From: Nitzschia putrida
Taxonomy: Eukaryota > Bacillariophyta > Bacillariophyceae > Bacillariales > Bacillariaceae
NCBI GenBank assembly: GCA_016586335.1
Contig: BLYE01000018.1
Coordinates: 186,001-250,000, forward strand
Length of the DNA: 64,000 nucleotides
Reading direction: 5' to 3'
Shown here: piece by piece, positions 53,201-62,261 of the stretch
Position numbering within the stretch: position 1 is the first letter of the stretch
How the letters are laid out: the number at the start of each line of letters is the position of its first letter
Notes under the pieces: generated by a model
Databases searched by the model: none
Told to the model about the DNA's origin: nothing
What the model saw: only the letters and a program-made list of their open reading frames with translations
Position numbers and translations under genes: made by a program

Positions 53201-54505
53201 ATGACGCGGACACAGAAAGCGAAGACTCGAGCGATTCGGACCCATCTCCTGCCAAACCAATGGGTATGCCTACCATGCCAGCGCCCAACATGAATGTAAT
53301 GGCACCAATGGGTACCGGTATGGGAATGCAGCAAAACATTATGTCAGCTCCCCCAGCCGTTTCGGATCCCATGGCTGGTTTCACTTCTGGTGTAACATCC
53401 AGTGCAGTGTCTGCGGATTCTTCTTCCTCGTCTTCTGAATCTTCCGAGGATTCCTCCTCTTCATCTTCCTCGGACGACGATGAACCCTACCGTGGAGACG
53501 TGTCCAGCAATATGTTGTTGAGCACAAGCGAAGGAAATTTGTTGGCCATGTCCGCCAGCGTCAAACCAACCCCTACTTCAACTGGAATGTCTTCGATGAT
53601 GGACGATTTCAAGGGAATGGTAATGACTCCTGTAGCAGTGGAAGAGACTGCCCCTGTCAATCCTAATGTGGAGCGTGACTCGAGCCGTTGGTCCGCCTTG
53701 GTGCGTCCGGAACTATGTGGTGGTCTTTCTGTGCGGGCTCGGTACCTCCGTGGTGTGACCCGTGCCAAGGAAGCTCAAAGCATGGGTGCCGATCCAAGCC
53801 GATCCAATGTGGTGTGTGTGCAAATGGAGTTTGGCAATCAGTACGTAGTTATTGTGGAATATGCGTTTGTATGAAAGAAACGACTAACCGTCGCTTTGTT
53901 GATGTTGTTGTTCATCACCTCCTCGCCATTCCAACAGATCTTCGGGCGGCCGCAGTCTGCGACGCATCCGTGTCCTCCCTCGTTCAGGAGGAGGATCCAT
54001 CCCCTGCAAGGTATTGGCACCACCCGAGATTGCCGAAATTCCACCGGGTCAAACCGCTACCATCTTTGTCGTGTTGGACTTTCAACAAACATCCAATCGC
54101 GAAGGAGATTTGGTCGGACGTCTTCATGTGCAATCGTCTGCGGGAGGAAGTGTTCCCGTGGAATTGAAACCTCCCTTGGGAGAATTGCTCATGGGACACA
54201 AGGAAAGTGTAGCAGACTTTGACCGTCAAATGGAACGTATGCAAGGATTCCAACGCGTCACCTCCAAGTTTGAAGCGAAATCTCCTAACTGGGCGGAACT
54301 TCTTTGGAAAGAAGCATCGTGGACCAAGATTGGACCTGATTCGAACCCACTACGATTGGCTGGACGATTGCCAGCGAGTGATGATATTGTACGAGCCCGT
54401 GTGGAATGGGATGCAACCAAAAAGATGGGTAGTATGGTGGTTTGTTGCGATCATGCCGTGGCCGTGAACAGTTTGATGACCATATTGAAGCATGCCGTAG
54501 TATAA
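50280..54505 (+). CDS. AP-3 adaptor complex beta subunit
   Basis: Exons are 50280-51767, 51865-53840 and 53938-54505 (two 97-nt introns, phases 0 and 2), giving 1343 residues. The N-terminal half is the adaptin armadillo trunk: LKGMKWLLASISKGRDVSDF, VVKLVGATNMEVRKMVYMYL, INSFQRGLADHEQWIRALALR and RSPYVRKCAANALAKL. The two halves of the trunk are separated by an acidic insertion (~355-385). A long hinge (~930-1070) is extremely rich in Ser, Asp and Glu, which marks AP-3 beta rather than AP-1 or AP-2 beta. The C-terminal ear-like region follows. AP-3 sorts cargo from the trans-Golgi or endosomes to vacuole- and lysosome-type organelles. The ATG at 50280 is preferred over an upstream TTG. Confidence 0.9.
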
Positions 54506-54643
54506 AAAAGAAGAAGATGATGATACTATCAGGACATAATAATAATACGTCTTATGGATGATTTGGATACGCTTGTGCTGTTTTGAATTACTTCTTCCTT
54601 CTCCAGAACCCAGACAACATCAACAGCATCAAGATCTATTCTC

Positions 54644-54982
54644 CTAAGCTCCACACCATCGAGCTCGGCCTTTTAGTTGTCGTCTCTTGAGAATCTTGCG
54701 TCCTCCAGCAGTAGCTTTTCGTTGCAAAAACCCATGTCGTCGCTTCTTTTTTAATAGAGAAGGTTGGAAGGTTCGCTTGATGAACCAAACACCCAATTGC
54801 ACCATCCATCCAGAAGTAGTAGAAGTGGTCGTTGTAGTCAAGGCAGTTTGAGGAGTGGACAAGGCCAAGGAAGTGGAACCGTTGGAGACTGCGTAGCGAG
54901 CAGTAGAGGGGGCCAACCAAGGAGAAGAGAAGAAGGTGGTTGGTGTCCTTCGGATCGTAGTCTTGAGTAGATTGGCAAGCAT
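54644..54982 (-). CDS. Mitochondrial large-subunit ribosomal protein bL34
   Basis: 112 residues from the ATG at 54982; the frame extends upstream only to a GTG. The C-terminal ~45 residues are a clear bL34 (KRTFQPSLLKKKRRHGFLQRK, then ATAGGRKILKRRQLKGRARW). The preceding ~65 residues (MLANLLKTTIRRTPTTFFSS...) are rich in Arg, Ser and Thr with almost no acid, as expected for a mitochondrial presequence. bL34 is a small basic protein of the large ribosomal subunit. The gene is divergent from the large protein gene at 55240, with about 257 bp between the start codons. Confidence 0.9.
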   Translation of the reverse strand: MLANLLKTTIRRTPTTFFSSPWLAPSTARYAVSNGSTSLALSTPQTALTTTTTSTTSGWMVQLGVWFIKRTFQPSLLKKKRRHGFLQRKATAGGRKILKRRQLKGRARWCGA

Positions 54983-55239
54983 CTTCTTCTTGTTGTTGTC
55001 GTTGTTGTCGTTGTTGCTGCTACTGCTGTTGATGCAACGTTGTGTGTGATAATCTTTTTCCTTGATTGCGTGAGCGGGCGAAACGAACGATGCTAAGAGG
55101 TCGGAGGTCAGAAGGCCAGACAGACGGTCAGGCCAGCCACCGAGTCGCACAGACGGCGCGCCTCACAAAAATGCGTGCACAACATGTTCTTCTTCTTTTT
55201 TATCAGTCACAAAAATAGAACAACAGAGGAGCATGTTCG
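54983..55239. promoter_or_regulatory. Shared divergent promoter region
   Basis: 257 bp separate the start codons of the bL34 gene (minus) and the acidic protein gene (plus), so promoter elements must be shared or overlapping. No TATA box is evident. Confidence 0.4.
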
Positions 55240-58200
55240 ATGTTTTCCTTGAGTCAATTGATTGCTCAATCCAATGAACGAGCAAACGGTACCGCCACCA
55301 ATGCAAATGCTGATACGGCAGAGACTCCCACCAAGCAAGAACATGAATCAGTTACTACAGGAGGCAGCGCTAGTAGGGCCAGTGCTGCAAATAATAACAA
55401 CAGAACCCCACGTTCTCTTCCGTTGAAACGACCTCGACCAACCTTCAAAGTAGAACCAACAGAAGAGGATCCAAGAGAAACCAAAGAGGGAGAACTAATG
55501 GAAAGTTCCGACAGTGATGATTCTTTGCAGGTTATTGATGCAGCAGGAGGTCCTGACGATGACCACGATGCTCCAGATTCGTTCCAACGGTATGCACAAG
55601 CCATTCCTACGATTTATGACCCTCTTGCATCGACCACCAACACCTCCACCACTGCTGGTACATCTCCTGCGTATCTGGAAACCCTTCATTCGTTTTTGGC
55701 TCCACCGTTGCCACGTCCCTTTCGCTTTCGTTCTCGTTTGGAACAATTGCGTCCCCGCACACAATTCAAACGACAAAAGGCTACCCGTCAAATGCAAGCT
55801 GTCACTGAATCTACCGAACAAGCTTGGCTGCGGCATGCCAAAGATCAACGTCGCTATGAACGATCGCAAATTCGTCGACGTTGGAAGCGTCGGAAAATGG
55901 ATGTCCGAGATCAGCCGGATGTAGGAGGTGTCTTGTTGCGTCGGACCGAACGATGGTTGGCACAACCCATGGTGCAGCACAAACTCAAGCCAGCGCCCCC
56001 ATCCGCTGGTCCACCTATCAAGCAAAACAACAATACGGACAATGATGATGACGACGATGATGATGATTCGCAACAAGAACAACGTCAAGTGTTGGATCGA
56101 TTGACACAACAAAGTGTGGATGGTCACATGTCCGAAAGTGCCACCAGCACTCTGACAGGGACCAATACTACGCTCACTGCTACCCAAGGTGTCTTGACGG
56201 AGGATGATGACGATGAAACCTTGTGGCAAGGCGATGCTAGTGTTTCCTATCAAAGTCGATGGGATTATTGGAGTCTTGGGCGAGTGCAACCCGAATGGAA
56301 GTATGGCCTGGATCCTACTGCGTTACCACCTCAATTTCGCTTGGATACCAGTCTTCCTTTGGAGGATCCCGATGAGACGTCCAATGGAATTCGTATGGAC
56401 GTTCGATACAAACCTGCTACTGCAACTACTACTGCAATGACAGAGCAACGATCCAAAGTACCAACAACGCCTTTGTATTTTCCACCCACCCAATCCCCAG
56501 GTCACGGTCGATATTTGCACTACCGATTGGCAGGAACCTTGGCATCTCGGTACCTTTCAAGCCAGGCTACCAGGACGGACATGGAAAATCGATGGATACG
56601 AATCCTATTGTCCAAGGTACAAAATTCCAAATCCAATTCTCTCGCTGCCTTTTCTACCCGCCGGACTCTTCGTCGGGTCATCCATCAGTTGGGGACCAAC
56701 GCATGGATATATGGAAAGAATTCTTGGAGGAATCCACAAGATGTTGTACAAATGTTGGGATTGTCCATGGAATCTTCCGTGTTGGCTGGGAGGAGTCGGT
56801 ACCCTCCATCGGTGGCCAACTTTCTCAAGTCTCGACGACAATTGTGTGTGCGAACCCATCGTCGTCAGCACCTCCATTGGGTTCATCGAGAAGGAAAGGA
56901 TGACGACGAGGAGGGTGGTTCCAAAATGAACAATCACGAACGTGGATCTGGAGATAGCAACAATAGCTCCAACGATGATGACGACGACGACAGCAGTGAT
57001 GATAGTGACGATGATAGCAGCAGTGACTCGGATAGTGATGATTCCTCGTCCAGTTCTGACAAGAAACCAGTTCTCGTCAAAACAGAACAAGAGCCGGATC
57101 CATCCAAAGTAGAACTCTCAGCCCTAGAGACCGGAAACCGTGCCATTGTGGATTTAACACAACTGTCCACTTCCCATGTCACTAGAAAAACGGGTGTCAC
57201 GATTGAGAATCCAGTAGAACAAGCAGCGATTGATGACACTGTTTTGCTTCCTACCAACACTTTTGCTCATATCCCTGGTACTTCACCAAGTACGCCCATG
57301 TTCCCATTGGATCCATCAGGGATTATCTATGGTCCTGTCGATCGCAACTCACGCAATTTCCAACAAGAAAATGAAATCCTCCATTCTACCTTCCTTTTGA
57401 TTCTGTCTACGTTGCTGAGAAGGCAAGCAACCTTGAAAGACACGGATGAGCGGCAGGAAGCGCAAGAACAAATTCAAGAGTTATTGGATGAGTATGTACA
57501 AACGACAGACTCGAAGGTATACAAACTTCGAGTCCAGCTGAGCAGAGGCAAGTTGAGAGATCTTCCATTAGTGCAATACTTTCATGCACTCGAGAGTTAC
57601 ATGTCGTATTGGGCAAATGGTAATCCATCGATCAATGCAACACAACTCATCAAACAAGACGCGGACGATTTGTACCAAGACGACTCTGATACGAAAAACA
57701 TTGGCGCTGTTGCCAATCATCTTGCCGATTTTCTGGAGAAACGTATGCGACACAATGGATTGCAGAGGTTTGGGTCCATTCGCGTCACGTACGCCTTGGC
57801 GGTGGTGTGTCGACGACTCCCTCGAGGTGCGGCAGAGATATTGTCTAGGTCCACGGACGACGCGGATTGTCCTACCCCATTCCACATCATGCAGAAGATG
57901 TTGGAGCACCTGGAAGACAATGATTTGATCCATGGAGCTACTTCTGCGAGCCAACAAGAAAGCGAGGGAGGTCTAAGAGCTGCAGAATTGGAATATCTAT
58001 TGCACAATGCCGCCAAGGAGTTTGAACGTTGTATCAAAGTCGAGTCGCTGCAGCTGGACTATCACCTTTGGCGTATTGCCGCACTTGCTGGATGCTTGCT
58101 GTTGTGTTCGGGAAATGAAATAGGATCTGAAGCACGCCGCTTCCCCTCGATACAGCAACCAATACGTCGTGGACAACTGCCCCCCTCTGATGTCTTGCTA

Positions 58201-59316
58201 CATGAAATCCGTCCCCGGTTGCCCAAGTTTGAAGAAGTGCGAGTGGAACTAGCCACAGCTGTCCGAATCTTGTTCCTATGGGCGCAACATCACGACGGTG
58301 CCCAACTGGCTCTTGCCATTGCAACGTTCTTGGAGTGGAAACAGGTGGTCGCTTTTCTGGCAGGTGACAAACTTGATTCCTCTCTTGAGAGTGTGATTTC
58401 CTTGCACCAACACCATGCCTTGCAATGGTGTCACCAAGATTCTTCGAGGCAAGCACGTTCTCGCATCTCACGTCCTTCCGAATGCCTGGAGCTATTAGCT
58501 ACAGAGTTGGAGAATGATCCCTCGGATTTGGAGCGATGGCGTACATTTGCAGGTGCTCTAGGATGTGTTGGTCATACCGTGGAATCCACCAATGTTGACG
58601 AAGAACAAGTTCGTCATTTGAGCACCTGCCCGGATTGTCGTTTGCTGCGCTCACCGTTAATGTTGAAACACCGCGACTCGGAAAACTCCAACGAAAAGTG
58701 GTGGGGCGATGGTCGTGATTGGTGGGCACACGGAGTGCTCGGTTTGTCCCCTCAAAAGAATCGACGAAATGAAGCCGTCACAGTGTCTGTATTGGATGCC
58801 TTGGACGAGGCCTTGCTCACATCACCTTTGGAGCGACCTGGAGAAGGGATGGACAAAGTCCAACCATCGAGCAATCCCCACGATGAGTCTTTGTTGGAGT
58901 GGCTTCCTTCCAAATCGTCCCGCAAGCACAGCTCCCACAAACACTCGCGACGAGAACGAAACGAAACCTACGACGCCAAACTTCCTCGAGCAGCGGGTAG
59001 GTCCAATCCCAAAAGCCTTCCAACCAAGCCATCCTGGCACGACAAGGAACTACATGGCTTTTCCTACAAGAGGGAAGTGTTCTGTTACAAGATTTTGATA
59101 CTATGTCATCTATATGGAGTTGCACACCAATTGGTTCAAGATCATGTCTATCCTCTCATCAAGGAAGCATGGGATACCACCCACAAACAAGTAGACACGA
59201 ACGGCGAGGCCTTTCGTACCCTGCTATGGCTTGGTACTGTGGTTGGAATCGATTTGTCCAAACTTTTTCGTCGAAAGTATCGCGGCAAGTTGAGGGAAGG
59301 GGGTATCATCTCATAA
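55240..59316 (+). CDS. Large acidic/basic nuclear-type protein of unknown function
   Basis: 1358 residues in one uninterrupted exon from the ATG at 55240. The first ~90 residues are low-complexity, with a basic cluster (LPLKRPRPTFKVE) followed by acidic SDSDDS. A strongly basic segment lies at ~204-221 (YERSQIRRRWKRRKMD). Acidic runs occur at ~267-278 and ~575-612 (poly-Asp/Ser), the latter dividing the protein. The C-terminal half (~700-1355) is mostly helical and looks globular (HLADFLEKRMRHNGLQRFGS, EYLLHNAAKEFERCIKVESL, WRIAALAGCLLLCSG). It contains a CPDC pair and a Lys/His/Ser-rich loop (SSRKHSSHKHSRRER). No named domain is recognised. Composition suggests a chromatin or RNA-processing factor, which is inference. 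Confidence 0.8.
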   Translation: MFSLSQLIAQSNERANGTATNANADTAETPTKQEHESVTTGGSASRASAANNNNRTPRSLPLKRPRPTFKVEPTEEDPRETKEGELMESSDSDDSLQVIDAAGGPDDDHDAPDSFQRYAQAIPTIYDPLASTTNTSTTAGTSPAYLETLHSFLAPPLPRPFRFRSRLEQLRPRTQFKRQKATRQMQAVTESTEQAWLRHAKDQRRYERSQIRRRWKRRKMDVRDQPDVGGVLLRRTERWLAQPMVQHKLKPAPPSAGPPIKQNNNTDNDDDDDDDDSQQEQRQVLDRLTQQSVDGHMSESATSTLTGTNTTLTATQGVLTEDDDDETLWQGDASVSYQSRWDYWSLGRVQPEWKYGLDPTALPPQFRLDTSLPLEDPDETSNGIRMDVRYKPATATTTAMTEQRSKVPTTPLYFPPTQSPGHGRYLHYRLAGTLASRYLSSQATRTDMENRWIRILLSKVQNSKSNSLAAFSTRRTLRRVIHQLGTNAWIYGKNSWRNPQDVVQMLGLSMESSVLAGRSRYPPSVANFLKSRRQLCVRTHRRQHLHWVHREGKDDDEEGGSKMNNHERGSGDSNNSSNDDDDDDSSDDSDDDSSSDSDSDDSSSSSDKKPVLVKTEQEPDPSKVELSALETGNRAIVDLTQLSTSHVTRKTGVTIENPVEQAAIDDTVLLPTNTFAHIPGTSPSTPMFPLDPSGIIYGPVDRNSRNFQQENEILHSTFLLILSTLLRRQATLKDTDERQEAQEQIQELLDEYVQTTDSKVYKLRVQLSRGKLRDLPLVQYFHALESYMSYWANGNPSINATQLIKQDADDLYQDDSDTKNIGAVANHLADFLEKRMRHNGLQRFGSIRVTYALAVVCRRLPRGAAEILSRSTDDADCPTPFHIMQKMLEHLEDNDLIHGATSASQQESEGGLRAAELEYLLHNAAKEFERCIKVESLQLDYHLWRIAALAGCLLLCSGNEIGSEARRFPSIQQPIRRGQLPPSDVLLHEIRPRLPKFEEVRVELATAVRILFLWAQHHDGAQLALAIATFLEWKQVVAFLAGDKLDSSLESVISLHQHHALQWCHQDSSRQARSRISRPSECLELLATELENDPSDLERWRTFAGALGCVGHTVESTNVDEEQVRHLSTCPDCRLLRSPLMLKHRDSENSNEKWWGDGRDWWAHGVLGLSPQKNRRNEAVTVSVLDALDEALLTSPLERPGEGMDKVQPSSNPHDESLLEWLPSKSSRKHSSHKHSRRERNETYDAKLPRAAGRSNPKSLPTKPSWHDKELHGFSYKREVFCYKILILCHLYGVAHQLVQDHVYPLIKEAWDTTHKQVDTNGEAFRTLLWLGTVVGIDLSKLFRRKYRGKLREGGIIS

Positions 59317-59679
59317 ATTATTGCTAAATACCGCTACGTAGAGTAGTGTTTTCACCATCATTAGAGATTTTAGATTTCAACCCCATCTCAGTCCTTAACC
59401 TGTCGTCATCCAAGACCGAAAAGAGAATGATGACCCGATGACCTCTTGCCACTTTCCTTCAACGGACATGGGGGGATTCCCTTTCTGGCCCCAAGTTGCG
59501 AGGTTCGGACGTAGTTGGTGCGAGCTCCCAAGGAATTCTGCTGTATGTGCACTTTTGCTGCCTATCTTGGGAACGCCGCCCAACGTCAACGCCCACCAAA
59601 ACTCAACAACGACAACACACAACAACATACGTTAGTACTCGTACCACAGGAACATATTCAAAACAATAAACAAAGCAAC
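59317..59679. other. Intergenic, nothing recognised
   Basis: About 0.36 kb with the 3' end of the large gene and the promoter and 5' UTR of the calmodulin-like gene. The latter includes a CAACAACGACAACACACAAC stretch near 59600. Confidence 0.5.
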
Positions 59680-60342
59680 ATGGCTAACATGGAACAATAC
59701 TCAGAAGAGCAAATTGCCGAGTTCAAAGAGGCTTTCTCCCTCTTTGACAAGGACGGTGATGGTACGAAAATGGGGCAATTTACTTTTTGGATTATGTGAT
59801 GAAACGAGCGTATCTTTGTACTCACACGGTTGGAATCGATTATTGAATGTTTGTTTCAGGTACCATTGATGCTGATGAGCTAGGAACGGTTATGCGATCC
59901 TTGGGTCATCAACCGACAGATGAGGATGTTCAAGATATGATCAACGAGGTAGGTGACAAGATGGCGCTAGTGGATCAGTATGCACGATTCCAACCCAAGG
60001 ATTTGTATTTATTTCTCACCAACCTTGATTCCCGGTGTACTGGTACGGTAGGCCGATGTCGATGGAAACGGAACAATCGATTTCGAAGAGTTCATTCAAA
60101 TGATGCCCGCAGCTTCCAAGAACGAACGGGACGAAGACGCCGAAGAGGAAATGAGGGAAGCCTTTCAGATTTTTGATTCCGATGGCAATGGAAACATTTC
60201 GGCCGACGAGTTGCGACAAATCATGGCGAATTTGGGAGAGAAGCTCACACAAGAAGAAGTGGAGGCCATGGTAAAAGAGGCCGATATTGATGGGGATGGT
60301 CAAATCAACTACGAGGAGTTTGTGCGAATGATGTTCAAGTAG
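59680..60342 (+). CDS. Calmodulin-like four EF-hand protein
   Basis: Exons are 59680-59761, 59860-59948 and 60052-60342 (introns of 98 and 103 nt), giving 153 residues. Four complete calcium loops are present: DKDGDGTIDADE, DVDGNGTIDFEE, DSDGNGNISADE and DIDGDGQINYEE. Each has Asp at position 1 and Glu at position 12. The N-terminus (QYSEEQIAEFKEAFSLF) and LGHQPTDEDVQDMINEV are calmodulin-like. The central linker (MPAASKNERDEDAEEEM) is longer and different from that of canonical calmodulin (149 residues), and the third and fourth loops carry unusual residues. So this is probably a calmodulin-like paralogue rather than calmodulin itself. It would act as a cytosolic calcium sensor. Confidence 0.9.
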
Positions 60343-60542
60343 GCAGCGAGGAAGAAGTGACGCAATCATTATAATGGAGTGGATTCCAATATTGGGATTT
60401 CATATTTGTTAGCATCGGAAAAATCCATACAAAAATACAAATAGGAAGAGTGTTGCTCATTGTCAGTAGGGTGTTGTTGTCCACCGATGCTACTACTAGT
60501 AGTAAACAAAAAAGATGGACTATCATCTACGTCTCATATAGT

Positions 60543-61564
60543 TTAAAGAAGCCCCAACCCCTCGAGTTCAAGACGCGCCACTCGAGCAATTTCTCCTAAC
60601 CAAACGATTTGTAGCAAACTCAACAAGGCTAGAGAAACAAAGGTGTATCGCAACCAAGTACGTCGCCCTTGCAACCTGGGGTCGTTGGTACTCAATACAT
60701 TCCATGCATCGCGGCAGTAGTAGAAACTGATGTTGGTCCACAAAAAGACGCGGCATAGTACAAAGAGACCGGCAAAGGTGAAACCAATGACAGCCTTGGC
60801 CACTGGAAAGGCTTCTGCCAAACCAGGAACTCCATGGACATCGTCAAAATTGGCCAAAATACAAAGAACGGCGGTAGAAACTTCCGAAACTCCAAAGTAA
60901 AAGAGCGCATAGTAATGCATGGATCCAGGCACAATGGCACCCCATGCTGTAAAGATGGTAAGGATATGGTGGGCCACAAACTCTGGACCATCATTCCAAA
61001 CCAAGGTATCGTAGGTATTCTTGATTTGATAGGCAAAAAAGAAGAGTGTCAAGCGAAGACTTTCGGGTTGATACTTGAAAACGCGATTCTCAAAGGCAAC
61101 GGGGACCGCTCGGCGATTGCCACGGAAAATGGCATCAATCATATCGCTACAGATGGTTTTGCTTGCATCCCAACCCAAAAAGGCGACAATAAAACAACTC
61201 AATGTATCTACTCCCAAATGACGGGCCAAGATCATTCGATTGGTTTCCACTTGCAAAATCGGATGTACATGCTGTCCAAGAGAACCATGTCGTGATGAGG
61301 TGGGGAAGGTTAGCAAAAAGGACAAGATGCGTGAATGAACGCTTGTATAATGGAGAAAGCCGAAGAATATCGTACCTGTGCAGATGCAAATAGAAATCGC
61401 AGGAGATGTTCCGATGCAATGAGAAAGGCAATGACGATAACACCTGTAGTAACTAACTCTTGGCCTTTTGGCTTTCCCAGAGGACCATCGGCAGAATAGG
61501 ATTCGAGTGAAACTAGTGCTAGACGAGGCGAAATATTGACATCTTTGCTTTCTGGTTGTTTCAT
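60543..61564 (-). CDS. TLC (TRAM/LAG1/CLN8) domain membrane protein
   Basis: Exon 1 is 61376-61564 (MKQPESKDVNISPR...) and exon 2 is 60543-61271. The 104-nt intron (GTACGA...GGACAG) joins them in phase 0, giving 305 residues. About seven hydrophobic segments begin with LVTTGVIVIAFLIASEHLLRFLF. The middle carries NTYDTLVWNDGPEFVAHHILT with the HH pair typical of TLC domains, then MHYYALFYFGVSEVSTAVL. TLC proteins include ceramide synthases and lipid-handling ER or plasma membrane proteins. The ceramide synthase signature is not evident, so a TLCD-type lipid regulator is more likely. The longer frame that extends past 61564 is not supported, because the exon 1 frame has a proper start. Confidence 0.75.
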
Positions 61565-62261
61565 GGTACTCGTACCAAAGGTAGTAAGGGAAGTTGGGCT
61601 GACAACCTGAAAAAAAATGTGGGTCCAAGATGATCGGTTGTCGCCTTGGTAAGGAGAGACGATCCACGTGGAATGCAAACAAGGGGTCGACTGTCGACAC
61701 TCTCCCTGGCCGTGGTCCCCGTCGACATATTCCCCAACTAATTCCCGCATTCATTAACAAATCTTTCTTCCGCTTTTACAGTTTTAGTTTTAGTTTCTGC
61801 GTGAACCCCTTTACCATGATGGATGTTCCATGAATTTTTTCAGACAGGATATCAGAGATGCAGCACCACGCCGCCGCCGCCTACTCCTCCGGCATTGGGT
61901 TTCAAAAAGTGGTCTACAATTCCTGTAGTTTGTTCTATATAAATATCAAGTTGGGATTTCCATTCACTAAAAATAAATGCCAAGGCTTATATCCCACTAC
62001 TGGACTGGTACTGCTTGTACGTTAGTATCACAAAATACATGTGTTCAGCTCACATACAACATGAGAGGGGGGTGCTACTACGAGTACCCTAGCAACGCTT
62101 TACAAATTCTACATACAGCTTTGCTTGTTCGGTGGTCGGTAGTGTTGTGTTGTTGTGGGATATCTTTTCACGGCTCTCAAGTTTCGTGTACAGGCAAACA
62201 TAGTGTTGGCATTTTCGGAAGCTGGAAATCATCATCCCTACCAAAGGAAAGAGTGGAAGCC
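61565..62261. promoter_or_regulatory. Divergent promoter region with a TATA box
   Basis: A CTATATAAATA sequence at 61935-61945 lies ~320 bp upstream of the preferred start of the plus-strand ATP-grasp gene. The same reading frame is open from an ATG at 61977, only ~30 bp after the TATA box, so that upstream start (95 extra residues) cannot be dismissed. Confidence 0.5.

Noticed and set aside
54983..55150. N-terminal extension of the bL34 protein
   Set aside because: It starts at GTG and would place 56 polar residues ahead of a typical mitochondrial presequence that begins at the ATG at 54982.
60543..61760. A 405-codon minus frame as the TLC protein
   Set aside because: Its first ~160 residues are intron and antisense-like sequence. 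A two-exon model with a proper ATG, good splice sites and a first membrane helix fits better.
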